A stretch of 64,000 nt of DNA. Source: Impatiens glandulifera. Lineage: Eukaryota > Streptophyta > Magnoliopsida > Ericales > Balsaminaceae. The notes under the pieces are model-generated. The model saw only the letters and a list, made by a program, of their open reading frames with translations. It made no database searches and was not told where the DNA came from. How positions within the stretch are numbered: the first letter of the stretch is position 1; the number at the start of each line of letters is the position of its first letter. Where the stretch lies: positions 143,521,913-143,585,912 of the forward strand of contig NC_061862.1 of assembly GCF_907164915.1 (NCBI RefSeq), written 5' to 3'. A program made the position numbers and the translations under genes. This document shows positions 20,985 to 43,309 of this stretch, piece by piece.

Positions 20985-23260
20985 TCGGAGCAAGTTCGTA
21001 TGATTTGTATTTTTTCTCCTTTACTTCAAGCGATTTGGTCTTTTCAATGTATTTGACTTTTTCTTCAATTTATTTTATCGAGATGTTCAGATTCAATAGT
21101 GTAACTAAGTCTGTCACTTTAACCAATTTTCTGGTATCTTTCCCATCCTATAAACTCATGCTTCGAGCATTAGTGCATTATGTGCATAAGGGAAACTTTT
21201 AATAATCATGTATAATGTTTGCTAGATCACCATTAGCATCATGTCATTTTAGAAGTTCTCCGCAATCAAATATTCTGATGACAACAATATAATCTATAAA
21301 TTTTGTTTCTCTTTCGCCTCCAAACCCTCTTGAACATCAAGTTGGTCCCAAGCGCACATAAATCAACAACACAAAGTCAATATCAATGACATAACTAGAT
21401 GCCATGCTCATCATACCCATTGTACCATTTAGATCCTTAACAATTCAATGTGTGATAATCCTGACTCGTGTCCAAGACCCTCCTTAACATCATATTCTTA
21501 ACATCTTAGCTTCAATCCGACGATAGTGACATCGCTTCCTTATACAAAGTTATAGCGGCAACATTTGCTACCTTAATCCACTAACCCGAGTCCATCCCAA
21601 ACCAAGATTCTTGGCAACATTGCATATGTCTAGCAAATACATTCAGATCATATTCACCGCCCATCCTGACCACATCAATGACAGTTTTAAGAGTTTACAC
21701 ATTTTCTGCATCCACATGACCAACTGTAATGGATAGACCAAACATCAATTTGGCAATAAAAGCAACATGTGCAATTCTGAAAGTGATTAAAAATGAGATT
21801 TACCTCTATGACCTACAAAGATTGGAATGAGATGTTTGGATATCTCGCTATTTTCAATATCTCTTTTCCTACCATCTCTCAATTTTTAAACTCCATATCA
21901 TTTTCAGGCGCATTTATATTTCCACAAAATGTCTATTGATTTTCGTTAATAGCAATATTTCTTAATGTACAATGAAAATTTGCAATGTACTAATGAACTT
22001 GACAAATATTTGAATTGTGATAGAATTATTATTACATAATTTAAAGAAAATATATTCAGAGTAAAAATTTAAGAACAATCACAATAAAATAATAGAAATA
22101 TTCTGTTTTTTTTTAAACTCTTGAGATATATATATCTGAATTGTGATTTTTAACTTATTGTTAGAATTGTACAAAAATTAATGACTACCTGACAAGTTAA
22201 CAACTCATGTTAAATGCTATTAATTAAGAATAAAACCATTAGTAATGAATTTGAATAATACAAATTAATTTAAATGAAATTGAATGCATATGATTGTTGA
22301 AAATAATTCAATACACATATTTGGCCATTAGAGTATAAATTGATAACTTATTCATTACTTGATAATTTTATTTCTTTGATTCAATCCATTTGTTTGTTTG
22401 GATTGACTAGTTAAGGCAGTAAACTATTTAATTCAATAATATATATTTTTTTATTTTTTTATTTGTTTGTATATAATTAATTAATTCAAATACATTTAAT
22501 CATTAATGTATTTATTTAAGTCTAATACTTGATTTTATTATTAGAACCTACCAATAAGATTTTATTATTACATTTGTAATAAAAATCAAGTAATGGTTTA
22601 ATTTGAACAAAAGATCAAACTTATTTTACCAACCTAAGAAATTAAATGATGTAAAAACTTCCCAAATAGATCAAATGAGTCTAGGAACATCCTTTCAATG
22701 ACCATAAGATTTTTATTGAATAATTTGAATCATTGATTTGTCCAGTGACTTCAAGCAAAATATTGTCACTTTGATCGATCGTAGCGAAGTTTTTAATCAA
22801 TTCTCAAATATTTATTTTATCACTATGTTCAACCTAGTTCTCAGAAAGAAAAATATATGTGGTGGGACAATATTTTTTCTTTTCGCACAACTCATTCTCC
22901 ACGACTTCTGTTGCCTCTTGACTCATAATCCAAACCATTCATTAACATTTTAGCTTTCATCTAACCGGACGATAGCGACATCGCTTCCACCTAACATAAT
23001 TAGGACTCAACATTTGTTACCCAACATTTGTTACCGTATTCCACTAATCCAAGCCAACATTTGTTACCGTATTTCACTAATCCAAGACGTATTTCACTAA
23101 CCCAAGTCTATCCCAAATCTGGATTCTTGGCGAAACAACCCCAATCCAAAGATACATGGTCAACATTGTCCAACATTTGAGTCTCGAGGTACAACATCCA
23201 CCTATCAAGCAATACCAAATGTCTATGGATCAACTCAATGGCGATCCTAGGACTATCTTA
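20985..23260. repeat. Two diverged copies of an unidentified sequence
   Basis: Segment A (about 20985-21930) and segment B (about 22735-23260, resuming near 24372-24460) share ordered words: CTTCAAGCGATTTG/CTTCAAGCAAAATAT, CGACGATAGTGACATCGCTTCC/GGACGATAGCGACATCGCTTCC (21518/22963), CAACATTTGYTACC (21559/23000) and GATTCTTGGC (21608/23122). Both are decayed, with no open frame of useful length. I do not recognise the parent; it may be a gene fragment read on the minus strand or an old transposable element. Confidence 0.5.
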
Positions 23261-23461
23261 GACAATAAATATTTTTTTAATTTTTTTTTATCTAATTTAA
23301 CAATATATTACCTCGACAAGATGTTTTCATTTAATATACATAAATTACTTATTTTATTTGTAAATGACTGAATTATTATAAATAATAAATTAGAAAAACT
23401 CTAAGAAATTGTTTTCTTTTTGACTAATTATCTCTTTGAATGTGTTATACTAGGCCATGAG

Positions 23462-24371
23462 TAGGGCTGTGCAAAAAACCGGAAAACCGGTAACCCAACC
23501 GAACTGATAGTTAACCGATTCTATTTTAACGGTTTATTGTTTAACCGGTTCTAACAGTTCCGATCAACCGATTTTTTACCGGTTAAACGGTTCGGTTTTC
23601 GGTTTACCTATTTTTCTAACGGTTTAACCTGTAATAATTTAATTATATATTTTTATATTTTATATTTTATAATTTGTATTAGTTATTTTATAAATAATAG
23701 ATATTTTATAAATAATATTTAATAATATATAAAAAATATTTTAAATTTAAATTTATAATTTTGTAAAATTATTTTAAACAGACATTTTAATTTATATAAA
23801 ATTTTACAAAAATAAATTATAAACACTGAAATAATTTATTCAGATAACCATTATTTTATTATAACCATTATTTTATTATAACTTACCAATTCAACTACTT
23901 GTTTTATTGGTTGAGAAGAAGATTCAATAATATTCACCTATACTTGGTTGGTCAAAGATTAATCAACATAATGAATTTGAATTTTTTCAATAAATATATA
24001 AAAAACTAACAAAATAACTATAAAATATATTATATTATATATTATAACATATTCTTAAATATATCAATAAAATATATTATAATAATATAATATATTATAA
24101 TAGAGACAAAAAATGATAGAAAATAATATAATAGGAGAGTGCAAACAATAATTTGAAGAAAAAGTTATTTCATAAATATATTACTTAAAAAATTGAATTA
24201 TCGGCTCCTAATTAAACCCGGTTAACCGACCGGAACCGACCAAAATCGGTAGAACCAGAACCGGTAAAACCGATACCATTAACGACCGGTTAACCGGTTT
24301 GTAAAATAAAAGGCAAAATCGGTCTTAACCGAAACCGTTTAACCGATTAACTGACCGATTGAACAGCCCTA
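23462..24371. mobile_element. hAT-type MITE with TAGGGCTGT termini
   Basis: Left end TAGGGCTGTGCAAAAAACCGG (first bases) and right end, read inversely, TAGGGCTGTTCAATCGG, form terminal inverted repeats. Subterminal regions are full of the words GGTTAACCGG/ACCGGTAA on both sides; the 550-bp middle is AT-rich. No coding capacity. The 8 bp on each side (GCCATGAG, TGCTTCAT) do not match, so the target duplication has decayed or the copy has been rearranged. Confidence 0.75.
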
Positions 24372-24900
24372 TGCTTCATTTAACCTCAACGTCCATTCTG
24401 AATGTTTCAACGACAATATCGAAAGTCTGCACATTTTCTTCTTTGATGTGTCCGTAGTGGTAAAAAGATTGTTTCGTAAGGAGACTATAGAGTATTTTTA
24501 TTTTCTAAATTGTTTGAAAATGTTTTTAAATTTACAAAAATATGTTAAGCTGGTTGTTTTCAAGATTACTAAGATATAAAACAAGATAATTGACATGATA
24601 AGAATCACATTATTTTTCTTTTCAATTTTAAAATTACTATCTAAATTCAAAAGGAAGGACAACCATAATTTAAAAAAATAAATAAAAAAATATAGTTACC
24701 TCTATAATATGTGATTTTAAGTAGAGCATACAATTATTTTTTAAAATTTAATTCAACCAACAATAAAATAAAATATATTTAAAATATTTTGGTTATTTTA
24801 ATCAATCTATTTTGAAAAACATATAAATTTCATCTGATATATAAAAAAATAAAAAAGAATATTGGCAACTTCAGTGACCAGCAGCGGCAGGTTTATATCC
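24372..24900. other. Gene-free stretch before XRN
   Basis: The first 90 bp continue the decayed repeat B interrupted by the MITE. The rest is AT-rich and presumably contains the upstream promoter of the XRN gene, but no convincing TATA box was found. Confidence 0.4.
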
Positions 24901-24901
24901 C

Positions 24902-24931
24902 AAACCCTAGTTCGCTTTGTTAAAACCCTAA
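24902..24931 (+). promoter_or_regulatory. Two telo-box motifs in the XRN leader/promoter
   Basis: AAACCCTAG (24902-24910) and AAAACCCTAA (24922-24931) lie about 85-110 bp before the XRN start codon. Telo-boxes are common near the transcription start of plant housekeeping genes for RNA and ribosome functions. Confidence 0.55.
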
Positions 24932-25013
24932 TGAGGTATGTATTGATGATCTGATTTCGCTTACACAGCTCCGACGACGTCTACCGTAAGAGAAGATACA
25001 AATCCAATCGGAG

Positions 25014-35916
<10,903 letters not shown>

Positions 35917-36703
35917 TATTGTTCTTAAGAAGAAGAAAAGCAAGAGAAAAAAACAAAATTGCTACTGAAAACGTCAAGGTTGGTCTAAGAGTTCATTGAT
36001 CAAAATTTTGCCTGCTTTTGCGCAAACATGTCCTCAGTTAAGTCTGCGCATATTTTTGTTCTATGTTAGAAGATTTTTTTTGACAAAAGGATATATTATT
36101 ATCATCATCATCATGAATCATCTCTCCTTCAGATTTTGAACTTGGATTTTAGATTAAAACCAAATAGAAGATGCAATTGTGTTAGCTGTTTTATTTGTTG
36201 TATTTCTTTGCCCTTGTTGGGGGCAATAGATGCCCTAATAGTGGACACAATTCATTCTCTTTCAAGCCCTTCATTTATTTACTTCTCTTTTTCTTTAAAA
36301 GGATACTGTTATTATGACATTTTGGGGAATAGCTGCCCTAATATCATATATTTTGTGTAAGCATTTTACATTTACAATTTCTTCATGAGTATTTATATAA
36401 GTAATTTTATACATTTTCAATTTAGTAAGTTAGTATGAATGCCCTCCATCTTAACTCAATCATCATATGTTTCAAATATGTTAGATATTTTATTTTATTT
36501 GGTAATTTGATATTTCAACCATAAGTTTACACAAGCATAATAATCACAACCCACAACCCATACATAAATCATATGTAGTGGTTGGTTTAAGCAAAAAGCA
36601 TAAATAAACACAACAAACAACCAGATTATTTTGTTCACAAGGGCAATTAATCAAACATAATAACCCCTTATTTAATATTCTTATAACCAAAGATCCCCGA
36701 GTC
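35917..36703. other. Convergent 3' region between XRN and the LEA-like gene
   Basis: Starts with a frame-shifted remnant of another XRN tail repeat (about 35930-35985: AAGAAGAAAAGCAAGAG, then GCTACTGAAAAC). A short ATC repeat lies at 36100-36113. Both genes must terminate here; I see no separate gene. Confidence 0.6.
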
Positions 36704-38250
36704 TTAGTCAACAGGCTTATCAAGAAGCTCAAGTGGACGAAAGAAGACCTTCTGCTCGAGTACAGAAACCGCCGCTTTATCCACACTTAAACGCGATTGC
36801 AATCCTCCTTTGTTGGGTGGCCCAAATATACCGGTTTGTGGGTGTGGAGCCCAATACTCTTCTGAATTCTCATATGCAATTGAATTTTCCGGGACTATAC
36901 ATGGACACACATTATCCTCAAAGTTCTTCTCATAAATCGATGAATGCACGGCCCTTTTCCTGAAAACGGGGATTATATTTTATTTTAACTTGTAGTGTCA
37001 ATTATTATTAACAAAATTGGAAAAGATGAATTAGTGAAATAATAGTTAATTTACCAAATATTATTTGAAAAACTGTCTATTAAAGAACAAAGGAATAAAT
37101 ATTCTCAAGGGTTTGTTATGTGGGTGACAATGATCATGAACATATTCTTTATTGACTTGTAGAAATAAAGAGACAACCCTATAAAGAAGAGAAGAAATTT
37201 ATCTTTATAAAAAAATTTCAATATTATAAACAGTAATCAAACTTATCTAATTGAATAATTAATATTCTACACGCTATTTACACATTTTATTTTATTCTTT
37301 TATTTATTTATTTTTCAATTAAAAATCTAATCTAAATTAATAAACTTATTTTTTTAATATAAAAAGTTAATTTAATAATGACATTCATTTCAATTCTAAG
37401 ACTTTTTAAATGTGAATTGAATTTGTAATATTTGTTCTCTTGTCATTTTAGATATTCTAATATATTTATTGTTAACGTGAATTTTCTATAAATTACAAGA
37501 TAATTATTAAAATTTATGTAAAGACAATTATTAATGTTTAAATATTTAAAGTTAATTATTATTTTATGTATAAACCATTTTAATTTTTATTTAATAGATA
37601 AATAATAAATTTGTTAGTTTATAATTAAGATAGTTTAGTTTAAGGTTAAATTATTTTAAACTATAACCTTATCATTCATTCAATATAATTCAATCAAATT
37701 TTGTCTACAACAATATTACAAGTTGTTTATAATTTTCTTTCTCCTAAGAAAATAATTTCAATACCATTTAAATGATAATTTATTTAGATATTATAATAAT
37801 ATTATTTATATGACATTGACTTATATTTTTATATTTGTTTTGGTAGGCTTTTTCTCTCCATTTTTTTTTCATGTTTGTTTTTGTCACTTTTGCTTAAACA
37901 ATGCATTTTATGCTATTTTTTAGCATAGAAAAAAAAATAGTAATAATGAACCATATAAGATGAGAAGAAGAAGTCTAGAAAATCGATAAGAACATTGTGC
38001 AACTCATTTCAAGGTTTCAAAGTTCAAACAATAAGATTTGTAACAAATAGCGATGCAAACATCAAATTAAGAGTAATGAACCGAGATAACATGATATCAA
38101 AGTCTTAAGTACGAAACAATATAATGAATTGTTAAAAATTGTATTTCACCTTATAGTAATGACGAGAGAAGGAGATAGGAGATCGGATTGGATTTGTTTG
38201 ACGAATTGTTTTCCCAAACCGTAGAAACTCTTCAAATTTGTTGCTGCCAT
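36704..38250 (-). CDS. LEA-like protein of the At5g17165/At3g03150 type, two exons, 118 aa
   Basis: Exon 1 is 38250-38150 and exon 2 is 36959-36704. The 1190-bp intron has GT and AG borders, and the split codon restores Arg34. Exon 2 has the family core: VHSSIYEKNFEDNV, CIVPENSI, YWAPHPQTGIFGP, a Ser-rich linker, and SVLEQKVFFRPLELLDKP at the C-terminus. The N-terminal about 40 residues (MAATNLKSFYGLGKQFVKQI...) are basic, with Ser and Leu and no acids in the first 20, like a mitochondrial targeting peptide. Related proteins are annotated as late embryogenesis abundant-like; their molecular role is not established. The ATG is about 100 bp below a TATA box at 38351-38360. Confidence 0.85.
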
Positions 38251-38350
38251 ACAATAAAACTTACTCAAAGAGTGATCTTGTTCAGAGAGATCTAGATGAA
38301 TATATGAAGTATGAACTAATATTGAAGTTTCTTATGAAGAAGATGACTCC

Positions 38351-38360
38351 TATTTATATA
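38351..38360 (-). promoter_or_regulatory. TATA box of the LEA-like gene
   Basis: Minus-strand TATATAAATA, about 100 bp upstream of the start codon, in an otherwise mixed-composition promoter. Confidence 0.65.
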
Positions 38361-38564
38361 GGAAAAGAATGAAGGATTTGCCTCCCCCAATTGTCTCTTC
38401 TTAAGAGGTGATATCTTATTTCAATTCTCAGTTTTATTATGACCCAAAATAATAACATGGGCTCCGACTCATACAATTGATTCAAATAAGTACTCAGACT
38501 TTTCTTTTAAACATTTGATCCTCCAAATATAAAATAACTGAACTTCAAACTGAACCCTCGACAG

Positions 38565-38735
38565 CAAAATGTGGATATCCTCAGCCTTCATGAGGTATTG
38601 GGTTCGAACCCATCAGACGACAAGTCATGCGCCGAGTTAATTGATTAAGTGTGTTTGCGGATTATATGTTTAACCCGCGGGGAATAGTCCAACTCCAAAT
38701 GAGAGAAGCGAAACCCAATATTAAAAAAAAACATA
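38565..38735 (+). repeat. SINE-like element with pol III B box
   Basis: GGTATTGGGTTCGAACCCATC (around 38597) contains a perfect B-box GGTTCGAACCC. It is preceded by CTCAGCCTTCATGAGG and followed by about 100 bp and a run of nine A. No complete tRNA cloverleaf can be drawn. Confidence 0.45.
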
Positions 38736-41440
38736 AATGAGTTATTTTTAAATAAAAAATTTAATGTTAAAATATGTAATATATTAATAAATAAATAGTT
38801 TTTATAATATTATATATTGTAATATATTGATTTTTGTATTATAAACTAATATAAATAAATTTTTTATAAAATATAAATAATAAATAAATTTATTAATGAT
38901 GTAATATATTCAAGTGTTCATTAGTGTTTGGATAAAATTTGCGTAAGAACGAGACTAAGGACACAAATATCATTGTCTGTCAGTTAACTACCGATCAAAT
39001 TGGATAAAAACTATTTATAACCGAATAATTCGAATCGAAACCGCGTAACGAATTATAATTATTATCCCTAGTTTATACCATCTCATTCCAAATGGATAGA
39101 AAAAACTCAAATCTAAAAACACTATTTTATAATTCAGTCATGATTTCATTTTAAGATTATAAATAAGCCCTTAATTTAATGATTATGAATTAAAGTTATA
39201 AAAATTGTTCTTATCATATATATATATATATATTTGACAACATCTAAAAGGTGTAATAAACGGTTGAATAAAGTTATGGATTCATCTTTTTGTATAAATA
39301 ATTTTGTTTTTTAAACAATTTCAATAACTTATTACAATATTTATTTTATATGTAAAACCCGTCAATACAATACTTTAGACTATAAAAACAACGTAGATCT
39401 TTACAAAATTAATTTAAGTTGTACATAAATTAGGTTTTCTAATTCAAATTAGTTTATATATATATATATTAAGAAATGAGTAAAGAAAATGAAAGACTGA
39501 CATATATATTTTTAATAATTTTAAAATTTACATTATATATTATTTTACTCAAATAATCCTAACAGTTTTTAAAAATAATAAGTAGATTATTCAAGATGGA
39601 AGTAGCCAATAAGAACTGAACAACTCAACATATTATAATATAAAAATATTAAAAACAATTAATAATAGGAAGCATCTGCATGTACACACTTATGTAAACC
39701 GTACACTTGTCAGGACAACAACTTGCGCTAGTTTGATTAAACTGTTTTTACACTTTATTCCTTTTCATCTTGGATTTCATAGCATAAAATATAATTTTAT
39801 CTTTTTATAGTTTTGTGATTTGATATTCTTAATTATTCACTTATTTTATAGATTTTTTTTTCATTTTTTTTATTAAATTATTGAGACACGTTTGATTCAG
39901 CTTATTCGTAATAACTTATTTAAAATCAACCCATCAAGGGAGTATATTGATAATAGTCGGTTTAAGAGACAAAAATGTCACGAGTTCAATTCAAGGAAGA
40001 GTTTTGAGTTGAAACGGAGGTGATGATAGTAAGGTGTCATGCTAGTTCTCATAAATTAAAAAATAAAAAAAGAGAAATGATTGATGAATAAAATTTGGGA
40101 GATAGAATTTGAAAGACAATGACATGGTGCAATCTGATTGGCTGAAAAAATAACAAATTTTTTCTTTTTTCTCTTTCCTCACACTTTATCATTTTTTCAA
40201 GTGACACATCATTCTCTCTCCCTATCACTCCGGTTAGTTCGATGCTACTCATACTGACAGGCAGTACCATTATCCACTAAGACAGCGTCACCTGTACAAA
40301 GAAAAAAAATCAACAATGAGGACAGTGATGCTTCACTTTTGTGTATATGTGTCATTTTATAAGTAGGATACAACTACTACATGTATGAATAGCATCGAAA
40401 TAATCTTATCACTCATAAAAAAATAGTTTATTCAAAATCGTGACTTATTTAAGGCTGAATCAAACTAGACTTGGGATACCAGCATGCTGCACGCGCTTTG
40501 TACTTGTAGTCATCTGCATCTGACATGGCTCAAGGACTTGTTTGGTTGGTTAATTCTTTTATGTAGTAATATTCTCATTTAATTCCTACATAACTAATTA
40601 TAGATATTTTCTTAAGAGTTAAGTTATCACCCATTTCGAAATTAGATGCTTTTATTATTATTTATTTTTCATTTTGCTTTTTTATAACTATAGTTAATTA
40701 TAGTGACATTTTACCTAAGGAGGATCTAGAATTTGAAGTTAAGGAAAACATGAAGAAATAAAAGGAAAAAAATTAAAGAATTAGATAATAATTTCACAAT
40801 ATTTAATATAAAAAGGTTGGAAATGAGCTTGTGACCAGTGTAGATTCTCCCCAATCTTATCAATATTAATAAAAAATAAATATACAATGAGTATTATAAA
40901 TTTGTTATGCAGATTAAAATTACTTTTGTGATCTAAAATAAATCAAATAAAATAACCCTAAAAAAGAGAGTCTAATATTAATATATAATTATAAATAAAA
41001 CCTCAGACTTTGAATATTAAATTTAGTATCAGTATTACAAACCATAGTGTCAGCTGCTTTGGAACTTTGTTCAAATAATGTTATAAAGATTTTTTAAAGT
41101 ATTTTATTCAATTATTAGTGTCAATGTTCTTAGAAGTCAAAAAATTATTTAATAGATTTTTTTAATCAAACTAGATATAGATTACAAAGAGCATCTTAGC
41201 AATTTAATCAGCCCACACTTCATCGAATTATTTTGTTTTGTTTAGAACCATTTTATATTTTTATTTTGAATACTTGAGTTGATTAGGGATGAAGTGTTCG
41301 CAATATTTTGTATTATCTGCCTTCCTACTTCTACTAAAAAATTAAATACATATATTTGACCATGTTTGTAACATAAAATTGGAATTAGAATTAAAAAGCA
41401 ATTTCACTAAATTGTGTTGGTTAACAATATGGGTATATAA
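38736..41440. other. Gene-free AT-rich spacer with SINE traces
   Basis: Mostly AT-rich. A SINE-type sequence at about 39945-40060 has a B-box-like GAGTTCAATTC and ends with the tail GGTGTCATGCTAGTTCTC plus A-rich sequence. Short TA runs lie at 39220-39233 and 39455-39470. A tRNA-like head on the minus strand near 40235-40295 (TGTCTTAGTGGATAATGG) is uncertain. No host gene seen. Confidence 0.5.
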
Positions 41441-41444
41441 TAAT

Positions 41445-41680
41445 GTTTAATTTGAATTCTTTTGGTTTGTCGGATCCGAAAACTGTGATTAATTTGAATA
41501 TATATATTATATATAAATATGAAAGTAAATAAATATTTGAGTCGAATCGTGGATTGACCCACCCATAAACTTGAAATAGTTAAAATAAAATTAAAAATAT
41601 TATATGTATGTTTAGAATTTGTAACCTAAAAAAAAAACAAGTAAGCTAATAAATCTTACTCTTTAACCAAATAAATTAAT
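41445..41680 (+). repeat. Repeat family H (Helitron-like), diverged copy
   Basis: Shares with 43069-43300 and 56640-57140 the order: AATGYTTAATTTGAAT, GTTTGTCGG, GTGATTAATTTG, GAGTCGRATCGTGG, TTGACCCACCCATAAACTTGAAA, then GAATTTGTAACCTA. Terminal features are lost. Confidence 0.6.
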
Positions 41681-42164
41681 AAATTTTTATATATTAAAGA
41701 CTGTTTAGTACGTGGTTTTGTACTCTGGATTGCGAAAGGGATTAAAAATAGATGTTTGGTAGGTGGTTTTAATTGATGAACAGTAAAATGATTTCCCGTA
41801 TACTTCATAATCATCCAATCCTCTCAATATTGGGGAATGAAACTCATTCCAGTCTCTCTCCTCTATATTCTCTCCACTCTCTTTTTACTCCACATCCACT
41901 CTCTTCATTATTTTTTTTATTCATTTTTTCTCTTTTATCGTCTTCTCTATCCCTTAATATATATTGTAACGTATTTATAAAAAAATAAATATAGTTTTGA
42001 CTTTATATTTATTGGTTCTAATTGTTTTATTTAGCATGATATTTTACAATTTTAGTATTTCTCCTTTATTTTAATATAAGATAATATATTTTTACGTACC
42101 AAAATCAACTATGAATTATATTAATATAAATTATTTTTTTTAATATAAACCAATCAAATTACAT

Positions 42165-42800
42165 CAAAGAGAATAAAAAAATTAATATAAAATTTATTAA
42201 TAATTTATTTTAATTTTGACTAATTATTTCTCTTTTTTATATTTATTTATTTTTACATCTATATATTAGATTAATTTATTTATTTATATAATTTTTAATT
42301 GAATAATAATAGGATGAGAATAAACAAAATTAAGTTAAAATTTATAATACAAACAAACCAAATATCGATAATAATAATTAATATATATATTTAAAGAGAA
42401 TAACAAATTAAATATTAAATTTATTAATATATATATATATATATTTTTATTTTGACAAATTATTTTTTTTTCTTATTTTTTTATAAATATATATATTGAA
42501 TTAGTTGATTTATTTATATACTTTTTGGATAAGTAATAATAGGAAAGGAATAAAAATTTAATAAAGTTTATAACTATATTAAATTAAAGAGAATATAGAA
42601 TTAAATATAAAACTTATTAATATATATATATATATATATTTTTTATTTTGACAAATTATTTCCTTTTTATTTATTTATTTATATATATATATATTGAATT
42701 AATTAATTTATTTATATGTTTTTTAAATGAGAAATAATAGAAAAAATAAAAATTTTTAATAAAGTTTATAAATATATTAAATTATAAATATATAAAAATT
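42165..42800 (+). repeat. AT-rich tandem repeat, about 190-230-bp unit, three copies
   Basis: Each copy runs TAAATATAAAATTTATTAAT, a TA tract, TTTTATTTTGACAAATTATTT, ATATATATTGAATTA, GATTTATTTATATA and GAATAATAATAGG-AAAGGAATAAAAA. Copies start near 42180, 42413 and 42604. Confidence 0.7.
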
Positions 42801-43029
42801 AAATATAAAATTTATTAATTACTACAAATAATATTATATAATGGTAATATATTCCTCCACCCAAACCAAACACTATCAATGGTAATGGTAATTATAACAT
42901 GTCTTAATCAAACACTACACTTTTATATATATCATACTCATTCCTATTCCACACATCTATTAATCCCATTCATATTCCAATTCCTTTATTTGAACCAAGC
43001 GCCCACTAAATTTAAATTTCAAACGTGTA

Positions 43030-43305
43030 ACATTTCAAACAATATAAGTTCAACTTTTTAACTAACTAATATATATATAATAATAATGCTTAATTTGAAT
43101 TTGTTTGGTTTATCGGGTCGAGAGTTGTGACTAATTTAGATATATATGTGAGAGTAAATGAATACTTGAGTCGGATCGTGGGTTTACCCACCCATAAACT
43201 TGAAACAGTTAAACATAAAAATACTATATGTATGTTTTGAACTTGCAACCTAACAAAACAAGTACAACCCTTTAATCAAGTGTGATTAAAAATCTATGAA
43301 TCAAA
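43030..43305 (+). repeat. Repeat family H (Helitron-like), copy preceded by the end of another
   Basis: The end word ATATAAGTTCAACTTTTTAACT-AACTAA (43045-43070) joins directly to the start ATATATATAATAATAATGCTTAATT. This is the same head-to-tail junction as at 56918-56955, showing that the family occurs as tandem dimers. Confidence 0.65.
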
Positions 43306-43309
43306 TATG

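Noticed and set aside
36544..36786. 80-codon minus-strand frame downstream of the LEA-like gene
   Set aside because: Overlaps the LEA coding end in another frame; no family signal.
40049..40270. 73-codon minus-strand frame
   Set aside because: Low-complexity sequence next to SINE-like repeats.
41773..41988. 71-codon frame rich in Ser, Leu and Phe
   Set aside because: CT-rich low-complexity sequence, no conserved motif.
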